A DNA stretch of 30,337 bases, from contig DATKEG010000174.1 in the NCBI GenBank assembly GCA_035544515.1, positions 1-30,337 on the forward strand, read 5' to 3'. The notes under the pieces were generated by a model. That model worked only from the letters and a program-made list of their open reading frames with translations, searched no databases and was not told the DNA's origin. Both the position numbers and the translations under genes were made by a program. This document shows, piece after piece, positions 1 to 8,994 of this stretch. Source of the stretch: DATKEG01 sp035544515. Its GTDB lineage: Bacteria > Acidobacteriota > Vicinamibacteria > Fen-336. Each line of letters opens with the position of its first letter. The first letter of the stretch is position 1.

Positions 1-1
1 C

Positions 2-1627
2 TTCCGGCGCGTCCTCTACACGCTGCTCGCCGCGGTGGGCCTGCTACTGCTGATCGCGTGCTGCAACGTCGCCAACATGCTCCTGGCGCGGGCCACGGCG
101 CGCGAGCGGGAGATGACCGTGCGCGCGGCGCTCGGCGCCAGCCGAGCGCGGATCGTCCGGCAGCTGCTGGTCGAGAGCTTCCTGCTCGCGGCGGCGGGCT
201 GCCTCGCGGGGTGCCTGATCGCCTGGGGCGGCATCGCCGCCCTGGTGCGGGCCATGCCGAGGCAGAACGTCCCCTGGGAGACGGAGATCGCGCTCGACGG
301 CCCGGTGCTCGCGTTCGCCGTGGGCACCGCCGCCCTGTCCGCGATCGTGTTCGGGTTGCTCCCCGCGCTGCACGCCGCCCGACGGGACGTGCTGCCCGGC
401 CTGCGCCAGGCGGGCAAGGGCACGAGCGGCGGCGCGCGGCACGGGCGGGTCCGCAATGGGCTGGTGGTGGCGCAGGTCGCGCTCTCCCTGGTGTTGCTGC
501 TGGGAGCCGGCCTGCTCATGCGCACGTTCCTGGCTCTGGTCCGCGCCGACCTCGGCTTCGATCCCGCTCGCATCGTCACCGTGCCCGTGGCCTTCGCGCC
601 GGGAACGTACACCGACGCCTCCGACCGCCACCGCTTCTTCCGGCAGGCGCTCCAGAGCGTGGCCGCGGTACCCGGCGTGGAAGCGGTGGCGGCGTCCAAC
701 GGCACGCCCCCGTTCGGTGCCCTGCGCAGCGGATTGGAGATCGGAGGCGTGCCCGCGCCCGCTGCCGACGAAGTGTTCGTGCGCCTGTGCAGCGAGGGTT
801 TCATGCCGCTGCTGGGACTGCGGCTCCAACGCGGCCGCGGCCTGTCGGAGGCCGACGTCGTCCAGGTGCGCCGGGTGGCGGTTGTGAACCAGACGTTCGC
901 CCGACGCTACTTCCCGGGCCGGGATCCCATCGGAGAGCGCTTCACGGTCGTGCGGATGCGCACCCTGCCCGAGCCGGTAGCGGACCCGGTCTTCGAGATC
1001 GTCGGGGTGATGCGCGACGTCGCGAACACCGGGGTCCGCAGCGCGCCCGCGCCGGAGGCGCTCGTGCCGTCCACGACGGCCGCGGGCGGACGGCTGATCG
1101 TGGCGCGCGTGGGGCCGCAGGCGGCGCCGAGTCTCGACGCCCTGCGCCGCGCGATCTGGGCCGTGGACCACGGGGTGGGCCTGACCGACGGGATTCGGCT
1201 GGAGGACGCCGTCGAACGCTCGTTCTACGCCCAGCCACGGTTCACGCTGATCATCCTGGCCGCGTTTGCCGCGATCGGCCTGCTGCTCGTGAGCCTCGGC
1301 GTCTACGGTGTCCTGGCCTACGCCGTCTCGCGGCAGACGCAGGAGATCGCCGTGCGCATGGCGCTCGGCGCCGGCCGCGGCGAGGTGTTGTCGCTGGTGC
1401 TGCGGACGGGGCTGAAGCTCATCGTGGCCGGCGTGATCGTGGGGCTGGCGGCCAGCGCGGGCACCAACCGGCTCATCACCAGCCAGCTCTGGAACACGTC
1501 ACCGTACGACCCGGCGACCGTGCTCGCCGCGGTCGTGGTCATCGCGGCGGTGGGGTTGGCCGCCTGCTACGTCCCCGCCGCCCGCGCTCTGCGTGTGGAC
1601 CCCATGGCCGCGTTGCGGGTCGAATAG
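2..1627 (+). CDS. MacB/ADOP-type ABC transporter permease, 3' part
   Basis: This is the C-terminal 541 codons of an inner-membrane permease; the frame is open to the window edge, so the N-terminus lies outside. It starts inside a first FtsX-type domain, with a membrane helix followed by RATAREREMTVRAALGASRA, the cytoplasmic coupling segment of this family. A second helix near residues 150-175 leads into a periplasmic MacB_PCD-like domain of about 200 residues. A second FtsX domain follows, with QTQEIAVRMALGAGRGEV and the family ending DPMAALRVE. The duplicated FtsX layout points to the ADOP (acidobacterial duplicated orphan permease) group, which usually pairs with a separate MacB-like ATPase and takes part in export of lipids, peptides or antibiotics. 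No ATPase is visible here. The substrate cannot be told from sequence. Confidence 0.93.
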   Translation, partial: FRRVLYTLLAAVGLLLLIACCNVANMLLARATAREREMTVRAALGASRARIVRQLLVESFLLAAAGCLAGCLIAWGGIAALVRAMPRQNVPWETEIALDGPVLAFAVGTAALSAIVFGLLPALHAARRDVLPGLRQAGKGTSGGARHGRVRNGLVVAQVALSLVLLLGAGLLMRTFLALVRADLGFDPARIVTVPVAFAPGTYTDASDRHRFFRQALQSVAAVPGVEAVAASNGTPPFGALRSGLEIGGVPAPAADEVFVRLCSEGFMPLLGLRLQRGRGLSEADVVQVRRVAVVNQTFARRYFPGRDPIGERFTVVRMRTLPEPVADPVFEIVGVMRDVANTGVRSAPAPEALVPSTTAAGGRLIVARVGPQAAPSLDALRRAIWAVDHGVGLTDGIRLEDAVERSFYAQPRFTLIILAAFAAIGLLLVSLGVYGVLAYAVSRQTQEIAVRMALGAGRGEVLSLVLRTGLKLIVAGVIVGLAASAGTNRLITSQLWNTSPYDPATVLAAVVVIAAVGLAACYVPAARALRVDPMAALRVE

Positions 1628-1647
1628 AAGGATCCGGCCCGGTCCGG

Positions 1648-1809
1648 GCCCACGACGATCTCCGCGAGGAGCGGCGCGGTGCCCTGCGCCGCCCCGCGGA
1701 GCTTGGCGAGATAGCGTCCGTCTTCGGTCTGGACGACGGCGGGCCGGGAGTGGCCGTGCCGCGGCCGGAGAGGACGGGGAGCGCCGGGAGGGTGGGAGCC
1801 CGGTTCCAC
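1648..1809 (-). pseudogene. Remnant of HipA-like kinase N-terminus
   Basis: In the 212-bp gap between two convergent genes, one minus-strand frame reads PAVVQTEDGRYLAKLRGAAQ followed by GTAPLLAEIVVG (1648-1743). This resembles the N-terminal part of HipA-family kinases, where a DDG-x-YVVKF-x-GAGQG segment is followed by ALVAE-x-VVGELAR. The similarity stops abruptly at 1648, at a 15-bp palindrome (1636-1650, arms GGCCCGG and CCGGGCC), and the frame then runs into the end of the permease gene. Upstream of 1743 the likeness is lost or shifted in frame, and there is no convincing start. The catalytic part of the kinase is absent. It is best read as a decayed fragment. The family assignment rests on about 32 residues recalled from memory, so it is tentative. 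Confidence 0.4.
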
Positions 1810-1839
1810 AATAGCGTTGCACGCCCTACAGCGGCAGAC

Positions 1840-2433
1840 TCAGAGCATCTCCTTGCGCGCCTGCTTGGCGCGGGCCGCGCCGATGGCCGTCTTGACTTCC
1901 TTCTCCTCCTCCGGCGGCGGGATCACGGCCGGCATGCCCAGCGACTGGATCCACAGCTCGCGCGCCCAGCCCGTCGTGTGGTACAGGTGCTCGTCCTCCT
2001 CCTCCTCCACCTCCTCGTACGCCTCCTTCAGCGTCTTCTTCTGCGCTCCCGAGAGCTTCTCGACCACCTGGCCGATGAGCTCCCAGTTGAGGTGGTCCTT
2101 CGTCTCCGCATGGACGACGCACTCGGCCGCCACCAGCTCGGCGGCTTTGGGCGGGCCGGAGGCCAGCGCCATCTCCATCGCCTTCACCAGCGACTCGCCG
2201 ATGTGCCGCACGACCTTGCGGCCGGGCGTGTCCTTGTCCGGATCGAGGCCCATGGCGGCGCACACGTCCAGCATGATGCGCTCGTGGTTCTGGGTCTCCT
2301 CGAGGTACTTCTGCCACTCTTCGCGCAGCTCGTCGTTCTGCACGCACTTCAGCGCCGTCTTGTAGATCTGTACGCCGCCCTTCTCCGTCTCCAGCCCCTG
2401 ATAGAGCAGTTCGGTCAGCTGTTCCTGCTTCAT
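1840..2433 (-). CDS. Ferritin-like four-helix protein
   Basis: A 197-residue, highly acidic, all-helical protein. Glu/His pairs recur at the spacing expected of a ferritin-like di-iron fold: E15/E17 in the first helix, EETQNH (45-50) in the second, ECVVH (104-108) in the third, and a Glu-rich stretch ending EDEH (146-149) in the fourth. No signal peptide or membrane segment is seen, so it should be cytoplasmic. A role in iron handling or oxidative stress is inferred from the fold. The start at 2433 was chosen because GGAGGTG lies just upstream of its ATG; a longer frame to 2481 adds 16 Arg-rich residues with no comparable site. It faces the permease and may be read with the ATP-grasp gene behind it (81-bp gap). 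Its physiological substrate is unknown. Confidence 0.8.
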   Translation of the reverse strand: MKQEQLTELLYQGLETEKGGVQIYKTALKCVQNDELREEWQKYLEETQNHERIMLDVCAAMGLDPDKDTPGRKVVRHIGESLVKAMEMALASGPPKAAELVAAECVVHAETKDHLNWELIGQVVEKLSGAQKKTLKEAYEEVEEEEDEHLYHTTGWARELWIQSLGMPAVIPPPEEEKEVKTAIGAARAKQARKEML

Positions 2434-2514
2434 GACACCTCCACGCCTGGGTCGCCTGTATTGGCGCGTAGGCTTTTGCAAACGGCGTGCCCGGAACTCA
2501 CCGCTCGCGGGTGG

Positions 2515-3855
2515 TCAATCGACCACGAACATCGGCACGCTGCCGCCGCCCGCGCTGACGTTGATCACGGAGTTGCGCGAGGCGCGGCAGACGCCGCCCG
2601 CCTCGGCGCCCTGCACGTAGAACGGGTTCGCGTTGACGTTCAACCGCGCGAACGCCAGCTCGCCCGCCTCGCAGGTCGGAAACTCCTCCGCCGGGATCGG
2701 CACGCGCTCCTGTACCACCCATGGCCCGCCGACGGCCGCGCGGACCGCCGCCTCCCACGCGGCCGCGTCCACCTCCTCGCCGACGACCACGGACTCTCCC
2801 CCGTACCCGTGCGCCGGCTTGAGCACCAGCCCGGCGCGCTGCTCGACGACGTACGCGACGAGGTCCATCTCGCGCCCGTCCTTGAGGGTGCGCCGCTCCT
2901 CGACCTTGCGCGTCCAGGGCACGACGCGCGCCACGAGCGCCCGCTCGTCCGGGGCGAGCAGCCCCGCGTGGCGCTCGTCCGTGAGGAGGGAGAAGAGCGC
3001 CTTGTCCTCGGAGAACTGGCAGCGGAAGGAGTTGACGAAGACGGCCACGCGTTCCCGGTAGGCGTGCAGGAAGGCCTGTGCCTCGTCCGCGCGCGCCACG
3101 AGCTCGCCGAGCAGCGCGCGCCGGTACACGAGGTCCACGGGGTCGGTCCCCGCCCACAGCCGTCCGTGACGTACGACCATCTCGCGCGGGTCCACGAGCC
3201 GGCAGCGACGGCCCGCCGCCTCGAACGCGCGGCGCAGCAGCTCCTGGTCGGCTCGCGTCTTGACCTCGGCCCAGTCCACGATCGCGACGATCCCGCTCCC
3301 GCCCCGGGGCGCCGCGGCCAGGACGGCCCCGACCAGGGCCGGCGCGGAAGGCGGGTAGCTCACGCGCCGCGCGGCCGCGAACTTCTGGAACGCCGGCAAC
3401 TGGCGGAAGACGCCGGCCATGGCGTCCGCGTAGCCAAAGCCCGCGGGCGCGTCGTTGTTCACCTCGAGGAAGCGCGGCCCGCCCGGCGTCAGGAAGGCGT
3501 CCAGGCGGGAGAGCAGGACGTCCGGCGGCCCGGGGTCCAGGGCGATCCATCGCGCGTGCGCGTCCGGCAGGCCCAGGTACGCGCCGAGCGCGAGCGCGTC
3601 GCCCGCGAACGCCCGCCGCGCCACGCCCACGGCCAGCGCGAGCAGCCGCCGGCCGTCCTCACGGAGGCGCTCCCAGGCCGCCCGTGGGACCAGGTGCGGG
3701 CGCAGGAACGTCCGCATGGGAGCGCCCTCGAACGTGACCCCGGCCCGGGTGAAGGCCTCGGCGAGCCAGGCCGCCTGCTCCGCGGCTCCGCCGGGGTCGG
3801 CGGCCAGGAGCCGGTTGTACTCCTCGGCCGGAGATGCGGGTTCGGGCGCCACCAT
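2515..3855 (-). CDS. Circularly permuted ATP-grasp family protein
   Basis: A 446-residue protein with the signature of circularly permuted ATP-grasp enzymes related to the glutathionylspermidine-synthetase fold. FLEVNNDAPAGFGYAD (129-144) carries the usual acidic and Asn residues of the substrate/metal site. LVLKPAHGYGGESVVVG (343-359) is the glycine-rich ATP-binding loop. The C-terminus INVSAGGGSVPMFVV (431-445) is typical of the family. These enzymes ligate a carboxylate to an amine or thiol with ATP; the substrates cannot be predicted. The gene begins 11 bp after the pyrC stop and is probably last in the pyrimidine operon. The ATG at 3855 was chosen because the frame further upstream only shadows pyrC. 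A direct pyrimidine role is not implied by the family. Confidence 0.85.
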   Translation of the reverse strand: MVAPEPASPAEEYNRLLAADPGGAAEQAAWLAEAFTRAGVTFEGAPMRTFLRPHLVPRAAWERLREDGRRLLALAVGVARRAFAGDALALGAYLGLPDAHARWIALDPGPPDVLLSRLDAFLTPGGPRFLEVNNDAPAGFGYADAMAGVFRQLPAFQKFAAARRVSYPPSAPALVGAVLAAAPRGGSGIVAIVDWAEVKTRADQELLRRAFEAAGRRCRLVDPREMVVRHGRLWAGTDPVDLVYRRALLGELVARADEAQAFLHAYRERVAVFVNSFRCQFSEDKALFSLLTDERHAGLLAPDERALVARVVPWTRKVEERRTLKDGREMDLVAYVVEQRAGLVLKPAHGYGGESVVVGEEVDAAAWEAAVRAAVGGPWVVQERVPIPAEEFPTCEAGELAFARLNVNANPFYVQGAEAGGVCRASRNSVINVSAGGGSVPMFVVD

Positions 3856-3866
3856 TCCGCCCGGAG

Positions 3867-5156
<1,290 letters not shown>

Positions 5157-5169
5157 CGGCTCGCGGGTC

Positions 5170-6102
5170 TCATGCCGCCGCCTCGCCGCCGCCCAGGAGC
5201 AGGTAGAGCACGGCCATGCGCACGGCGACGCCGTTGGTCACCTGGTCGAGGATCACGGAGTACGGCCCGTCCGCGACCTCGCTGGCGATCTCCACGCCGC
5301 GGTTCATCGGTCCCGGGTGCAGGATCAGCACGTCCTTGCGCGCGCGCCGGACGCGTTCCTCCGTGAGCCCGTAGCGCAGGTGGTACTCGCGCGTGCTCGG
5401 GAAGTAGCCGCCGGTCATGCGCTCGAGCTGCAGGCGCAGCATCATCACCGCGTCGGCCCCCTCGAGCGCCTCGTCGATGCGGTGGGTGACCGCGGCCAGG
5501 CGCTCGATCCCCGGGGGCATCAGGGTGGGCGGCGCGCAGAGCACGACGCGCGCGCCCATCTTGCCCAGGAGCCAGGCGTTGGAGCGCGCCACGCGGCTGT
5601 GCAGGACGTCGCCCACGATCGCCACCTTCAGCCCCTGGAGCCGGCCCCTCTTCTGGCGCAGGGTGAGCGCGTCGAGCAGGGCCTGCGTGGGGTGCTCGTG
5701 CGCGCCGTCGCCGGCATTGACGATGGCGGAGCGGCAGTGGCGGGCCAGGAAGTGCGGGGCGCCGGACGCGGAGTGGCGGATGACGATCATGTCGGGGTTC
5801 ATGGCCTCCAGGTTCCGCGCCGTGTCGAGGAGGGTCTCCCCCTTCTGCACGCTGGAGGTGGCGGCGGTGATGGAGAGGCTGTCCGCCGAAAGCACCTTCT
5901 GCGCGATCTCGAACGAGGCGCGGGTGCGCGTGGAGGCCTCGTAGAAGAGGTTGACCACGGTCTTGCCGCGGAGCGCCGGCACCTTCTTGATCGGCCGGTC
6001 GAGCACCTCGCGCAGCCGGTCGGCCGTGTCCAGGATCGCCTCGATCTCGGCCGGCTCCAGGGGCTCGATGCCCAGCAGGTGCCGGTGGCGATAGACGCTC
6101 AG
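5170..6102 (-). CDS. pyrB: Aspartate carbamoyltransferase catalytic subunit
   Basis: A 310-residue cytoplasmic enzyme that joins carbamoyl phosphate to aspartate. FYEASTRTR (53-61) holds the carbamoyl-phosphate loop, HPTQ (137-140) is the second phosphate-site motif, and HPGPMNRGVEI near the C-terminus completes the site. No regulatory pyrI is nearby. The start is unusual. The conserved N-terminal helix (YRHRHLLGIEPLEPAEI) contains no ATG, GTG or TTG; the first standard in-frame ATG at 6006 would delete 32 conserved residues. A CTG at 6102 overlaps the pyrR stop (CTGA) and restores the normal family length, so it is the proposed start. The product is certain; the start codon is inferred. Confidence 0.96.
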   Translation of the reverse strand: MSVYRHRHLLGIEPLEPAEIEAILDTADRLREVLDRPIKKVPALRGKTVVNLFYEASTRTRASFEIAQKVLSADSLSITAATSSVQKGETLLDTARNLEAMNPDMIVIRHSASGAPHFLARHCRSAIVNAGDGAHEHPTQALLDALTLRQKRGRLQGLKVAIVGDVLHSRVARSNAWLLGKMGARVVLCAPPTLMPPGIERLAAVTHRIDEALEGADAVMMLRLQLERMTGGYFPSTREYHLRYGLTEERVRRARKDVLILHPGPMNRGVEIASEVADGPYSVILDQVTNGVAVRMAVLYLLLGGGEAAA

Positions 6103-6722
6103 CGGCGGCCCCCGGGCGCGCCGCGCCCGCGCGCTGGCCTCTTTCGCGCCGCGGCCGCGGGTGGCTTCTCCCTCTCCAGGAGCAGCACGCGGTCCTCTCC
6201 GTCCTCCTCCTCCAGCATGACCTGCACGATCTCGTCGCGCGCGGTGGTGATCGTCCTGCCCACGTGATCGGCGCGGATGGGCAGCTCGCGGTGGCCGCGG
6301 TCCACCAGCACGGCCAGGGCGATCCGCGCCGGGCGGCCGAAGTCCACCAGCTCGTCCAGGGCGGCCCGCACCGTGCGGCCGGTGTAGAGCACGTCGTCCA
6401 CCAGGACCACGGTGCGGCCGTCGATGGAGCCCGGGATGTCCGTGCCCTTGAGCACGGGCTGGGCGGCGATGGTGGTCAGGTCGTCGCGGTAGAGCGTGAT
6501 GTCCAGGGCCCCCACCCGCGGCTCCGACCCGCCGGCCGCGGCCATCAGCCGCGCCAGCCGCCGCGCCAGCGGGACGCCGCGCGTCTGCACGCCGACGAGG
6601 AGGGTGGTGGCCATGTCGGGATGACGTTCCAGGATCTCGTGGGCCATGCGGGCGAGCGTGCGGCCCAGCCGATCGCGGTCCATGATCTCCTGGCGCGCCC
6701 GGTAGCCCGGCGGCAGACCCAT
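6099..6722 (-). CDS. pyrR: PyrR, pyrimidine regulator / uracil phosphoribosyltransferase
   Basis: A 207-residue type I phosphoribosyltransferase. The family N-terminus MDRDRLGRTLARMAHEI (14-30) is followed by TLLVGVQTRGVPLA (40-53) and the PRPP loop VVLVDDVLYTGRTVRAA (105-121). In Bacillus-type bacteria PyrR binds UMP and the pyr mRNA leader to cause attenuation, and it also has weak uracil phosphoribosyltransferase activity. Here it is third in the minus-strand arm, just ahead of pyrB, and only 21 bp separate it from csaA, so no room exists for a classical attenuator. A Lys/Arg/Pro/Gly-rich tail after about residue 182 is longer than usual and basic, possibly RNA-binding (inference). GAGGG lies just before the ATG at 6722. 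Confidence 0.94.
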   Translation of the reverse strand: MGLPPGYRARQEIMDRDRLGRTLARMAHEILERHPDMATTLLVGVQTRGVPLARRLARLMAAAGGSEPRVGALDITLYRDDLTTIAAQPVLKGTDIPGSIDGRTVVLVDDVLYTGRTVRAALDELVDFGRPARIALAVLVDRGHRELPIRADHVGRTITTARDEIVQVMLEEEDGEDRVLLLEREKPPAAAARKRPARGRGAPGGRR

Positions 6723-6743
6723 GACCCTCGTGACTCCCGTGCC

Positions 6744-7073
6744 CTAGCCTACCCGACCGCCGTCGGGCACCGGCCGCTCCGGCATCAGGAGCACTTGTTC
6801 ACCGCGCCCGTTGTCGGCGGCCAGGACCAGCACCTCCGACACGAACCCGGCCACCGTGCGGGGCGGGAGGTTCACCACCGCGATCACCTGCAGGCCGACG
6901 AGATCCTCCGCCTGGTAGAGGTCGGCGATGCGCGCGCTCGAGCTGCGGACGCCCAGCTCCCCCAGATCGATCTTGAGCGCGAAGGCGGGCTTGCGCGCGC
7001 CGCGCAAGACCTCGGCCGAAACCACCGTTCCCACCCGGACGTCGAGGGCGAGAACGTCTTCCGCGGTGGCCAA
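6744..7073 (-). CDS. csaA: CsaA-like tRNA-binding-domain chaperone
   Basis: A 109-residue protein consisting of one tRNA-binding OB-fold domain like that at the C-terminus of methionyl-tRNA synthetase. LDVRVGTVVSAEVL (10-23), the ARKPAFALKIDLGELGVRSS region, SARIADLY and GLQVIAVVNLPPRTVAGFVS are the conserved CsaA segments. CsaA is a small dimeric cytoplasmic protein with export-chaperone-like activity in Bacillus. The start is TTG at 7073; a TACCAT box ends 8 nt upstream and there is no ribosome-binding site. It sits between the phosphodiesterase-like gene and pyrR and appears to be a passenger of the pyrimidine operon. No functional link with pyrimidines is known to me. Confidence 0.88.
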   Translation of the reverse strand: MATAEDVLALDVRVGTVVSAEVLRGARKPAFALKIDLGELGVRSSSARIADLYQAEDLVGLQVIAVVNLPPRTVAGFVSEVLVLAADNGRGEQVLLMPERPVPDGGRVG

Positions 7074-7114
7074 GGCGGGCGATGGTAACCCGAGGCCGAA
7101 CGGACCGACAAGTC

Positions 7115-8950
7115 TCAGGGCTCCTCGGGCAACGGCGGCAGGTCGGACACGGGAGCCCCTGGCGCCTCGGCGCCGGCCACGGCATCGTAGCTCGGCAGGA
7201 AGCTGAGGTGGTGGGCGCGCGTGAAGTCCTCTTCCAGCATCTCCGTGAGCACGCGGCCCTCCATGTCACGCGCGACCGGGAGCCCCATCAGGTAGAGGAT
7301 GGTCGGGGCCACGTCGAGCACCGACGCCTCCTTCAGCACGGCGCCGGCGCGGATACCGTCCCCCACTCCGAGGAGCACGCCGTCGGGCGCGCCGGCGTGC
7401 GTGCCGCTGGCCTCGGTCCCGCCCGCGAGCCAGCCGAGGAGCCTCCGCCACGGCGAGACCGGCTGCATCCCGTGGCCGGAGACCACGAGCAGGACGTCGC
7501 CCGGCCCGAGCGACTGCGCCGCCTCGCCCACCCACCGGCTCAAAAGCTCGGCGTAGGCGTCGCAGACGCCCCCGTAGCGGCGCGCCTCCTCGACCGCCAC
7601 GTTGCCGAAGCGGTCGGGGTGCGCGAAGCGGGTGAACGCGTGGCCCACCACGTCGAGCCCGTGGTAATAGATGGCGAAGAAGGGCGGGTCGTAGGCCGCG
7701 CGCAGCACCGCGCCCGCGCGGTGATAGGTGAGGTCCGGCGCGAGCGCCTTCTCCACCAGCTCGCGGCGCCAGGGCACGGGATCACCCGGGAGCTCCACGG
7801 ACAGGTCCACGAACTCGGAGACGAGCGCGCGGTCCACGTCCCCTGGCGCCACCGCCCGCGCGCGCACCTCCTCCACGAGGTCGGGCGGATAGAGCGTCCC
7901 CCGCACGCGCGCGGGATCGTCCTTCAGCAGGTGGAAGTAGTGGGAGAGCATGAAGCCCTGCAGCCTCTCCGGAGGGAACGTGCCCCAGAACCGCACCACG
8001 CCCGCCCCGATGCCGAAGGCGTTCAGGGCGTCCCACAGCGCGCGGCGCTGGCGTGACGCCGACGTCACGGTGGAGGTGGAGACCAGGCCAAGGCGCTCCG
8101 CCAGACCCACCAGCGCGCCCTTGGGCAGCGCCTCGAACGTCGTGGGCGAACCGCGCAGGCGGTAGCTGCCGAAGCTCTTGACGCCGTGGTCGCGCGGGAG
8201 CTGGCCGGTGAATACCGTGGTCCAGATGGCCGGCCCCTCGGTCGGCCGCAGGGTGGCCAGGGGACCGTAGGCGCCGCGACGCATGATGCGGGCCAGCGCC
8301 GGGACCTTCCCCCGCTCCACGGCTTCGCGGAGCTGACCCGGTCCGAGCCCGTCCAGGCCGATGAGCGTCACACGGCGCAGCGGCGGGCGTGGCTCGAGCT
8401 GCACGCGCGCGGGAAGGACGCGCGGCGCCGGCTCGGGGCGCAGCGCGAGCGGCATGACCAGCGCCGAGGCCGGGGCCAGGACGGCCAGCGCGGAGGAGAG
8501 GCCGCGGCCCCGGTGGGGGAACAGCCGCGCGTCGAGCGCCACCACGCCGAGCACGAGCGCGGCGCCGGTAAGGCAGGCGCTGGCCACGGCGAGGCCACGG
8601 AGGGACGGGAGCGGCATCGAGTGCCGGTAGCTGAACAGGTTGAACCAGAACACCCCGGCCGCCGCGGCGAGCGCGAGCAGAGCCATCCCGCCGAAGCCCG
8701 GCAGCCCCGGCACGAGCTCCCAGGCGCGGCGCCCGGGGGGGGGCGGCGCGCCGCCGCGCACCGCGGCCACGAGGGCGGCGACGAGCAGGAGGACGACGAG
8801 TCCCGCCAGGGTGTAGGGAACGAAGAGGGAGAAGACGAGGGCGGGCCCGTCGCGGCGCAGCGTGGCCTGGGGGTTGAGAAAGAGCGTGAGCAGCACGAGG
8901 TCCCCGGCGAGCAGGGCGGACGCGAGGGCAGCGCTGGCGAGGAGGCGCAC
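7115..8950 (-). CDS. Membrane-anchored phosphodiesterase/phosphatase-like protein
   Basis: A 611-residue protein with about five N-terminal membrane helices (residues 5-25, 38-64, 86-104, 118-138, 152-170) followed by an alkaline-phosphatase-superfamily domain (about 190-590). Metal-site elements seen are D200 in LIGLDGLG, D433 and H437 in YYHGLDVVGHAF, and H518 in SGTHAGAPDG. Two positions depart from the usual type I phosphodiesterase pattern. The motif normally read as SDHG is SGHG (491-494). In PTEGPAIWTTVFTG (236-249) a Gly precedes the Pro where a Ser/Thr nucleophile is expected. Activity is therefore uncertain. The catalytic domain probably faces the periplasm (inference). It heads the minus-strand arm, with a GTG start 12 nt after a TATAAT box. 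Confidence 0.85.
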   Translation of the reverse strand: MRLLASAALASALLAGDLVLLTLFLNPQATLRRDGPALVFSLFVPYTLAGLVVLLLVAALVAAVRGGAPPPPGRRAWELVPGLPGFGGMALLALAAAAGVFWFNLFSYRHSMPLPSLRGLAVASACLTGAALVLGVVALDARLFPHRGRGLSSALAVLAPASALVMPLALRPEPAPRVLPARVQLEPRPPLRRVTLIGLDGLGPGQLREAVERGKVPALARIMRRGAYGPLATLRPTEGPAIWTTVFTGQLPRDHGVKSFGSYRLRGSPTTFEALPKGALVGLAERLGLVSTSTVTSASRQRRALWDALNAFGIGAGVVRFWGTFPPERLQGFMLSHYFHLLKDDPARVRGTLYPPDLVEEVRARAVAPGDVDRALVSEFVDLSVELPGDPVPWRRELVEKALAPDLTYHRAGAVLRAAYDPPFFAIYYHGLDVVGHAFTRFAHPDRFGNVAVEEARRYGGVCDAYAELLSRWVGEAAQSLGPGDVLLVVSGHGMQPVSPWRRLLGWLAGGTEASGTHAGAPDGVLLGVGDGIRAGAVLKEASVLDVAPTILYLMGLPVARDMEGRVLTEMLEEDFTRAHHLSFLPSYDAVAGAEAPGAPVSDLPPLPEEP

Positions 8951-8962
8951 GTGGACCTCGGG

Positions 8963-8984
8963 ATTATAGGCGCCGGGGTATCAT
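8963..8984. promoter_or_regulatory. Divergent promoter pair between the two pyrimidine arms
   Basis: The 44 bp separating the phosphodiesterase-like gene from pyrK hold two back-to-back -10 boxes: TATAAT on the minus strand (8968-8963), 12 nt before the GTG at 8950, and TATCAT on the plus strand (8979-8984), 10 nt before the ATG at 8995. The -35 matches are weak on both sides. No ribosome-binding site precedes either start, so both transcripts would be leaderless or nearly so. There is no space for an attenuator in either direction. Read by eye; the pairing of promoters is inference. Confidence 0.45.
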
Positions 8985-8994
8985 CGCTCGACGC

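Noticed and set aside
6723..6743. PyrR attenuator or binding hairpin before pyrR
   Set aside because: Only 21 bp are available and I see no hairpin or the expected conserved loop sequence.
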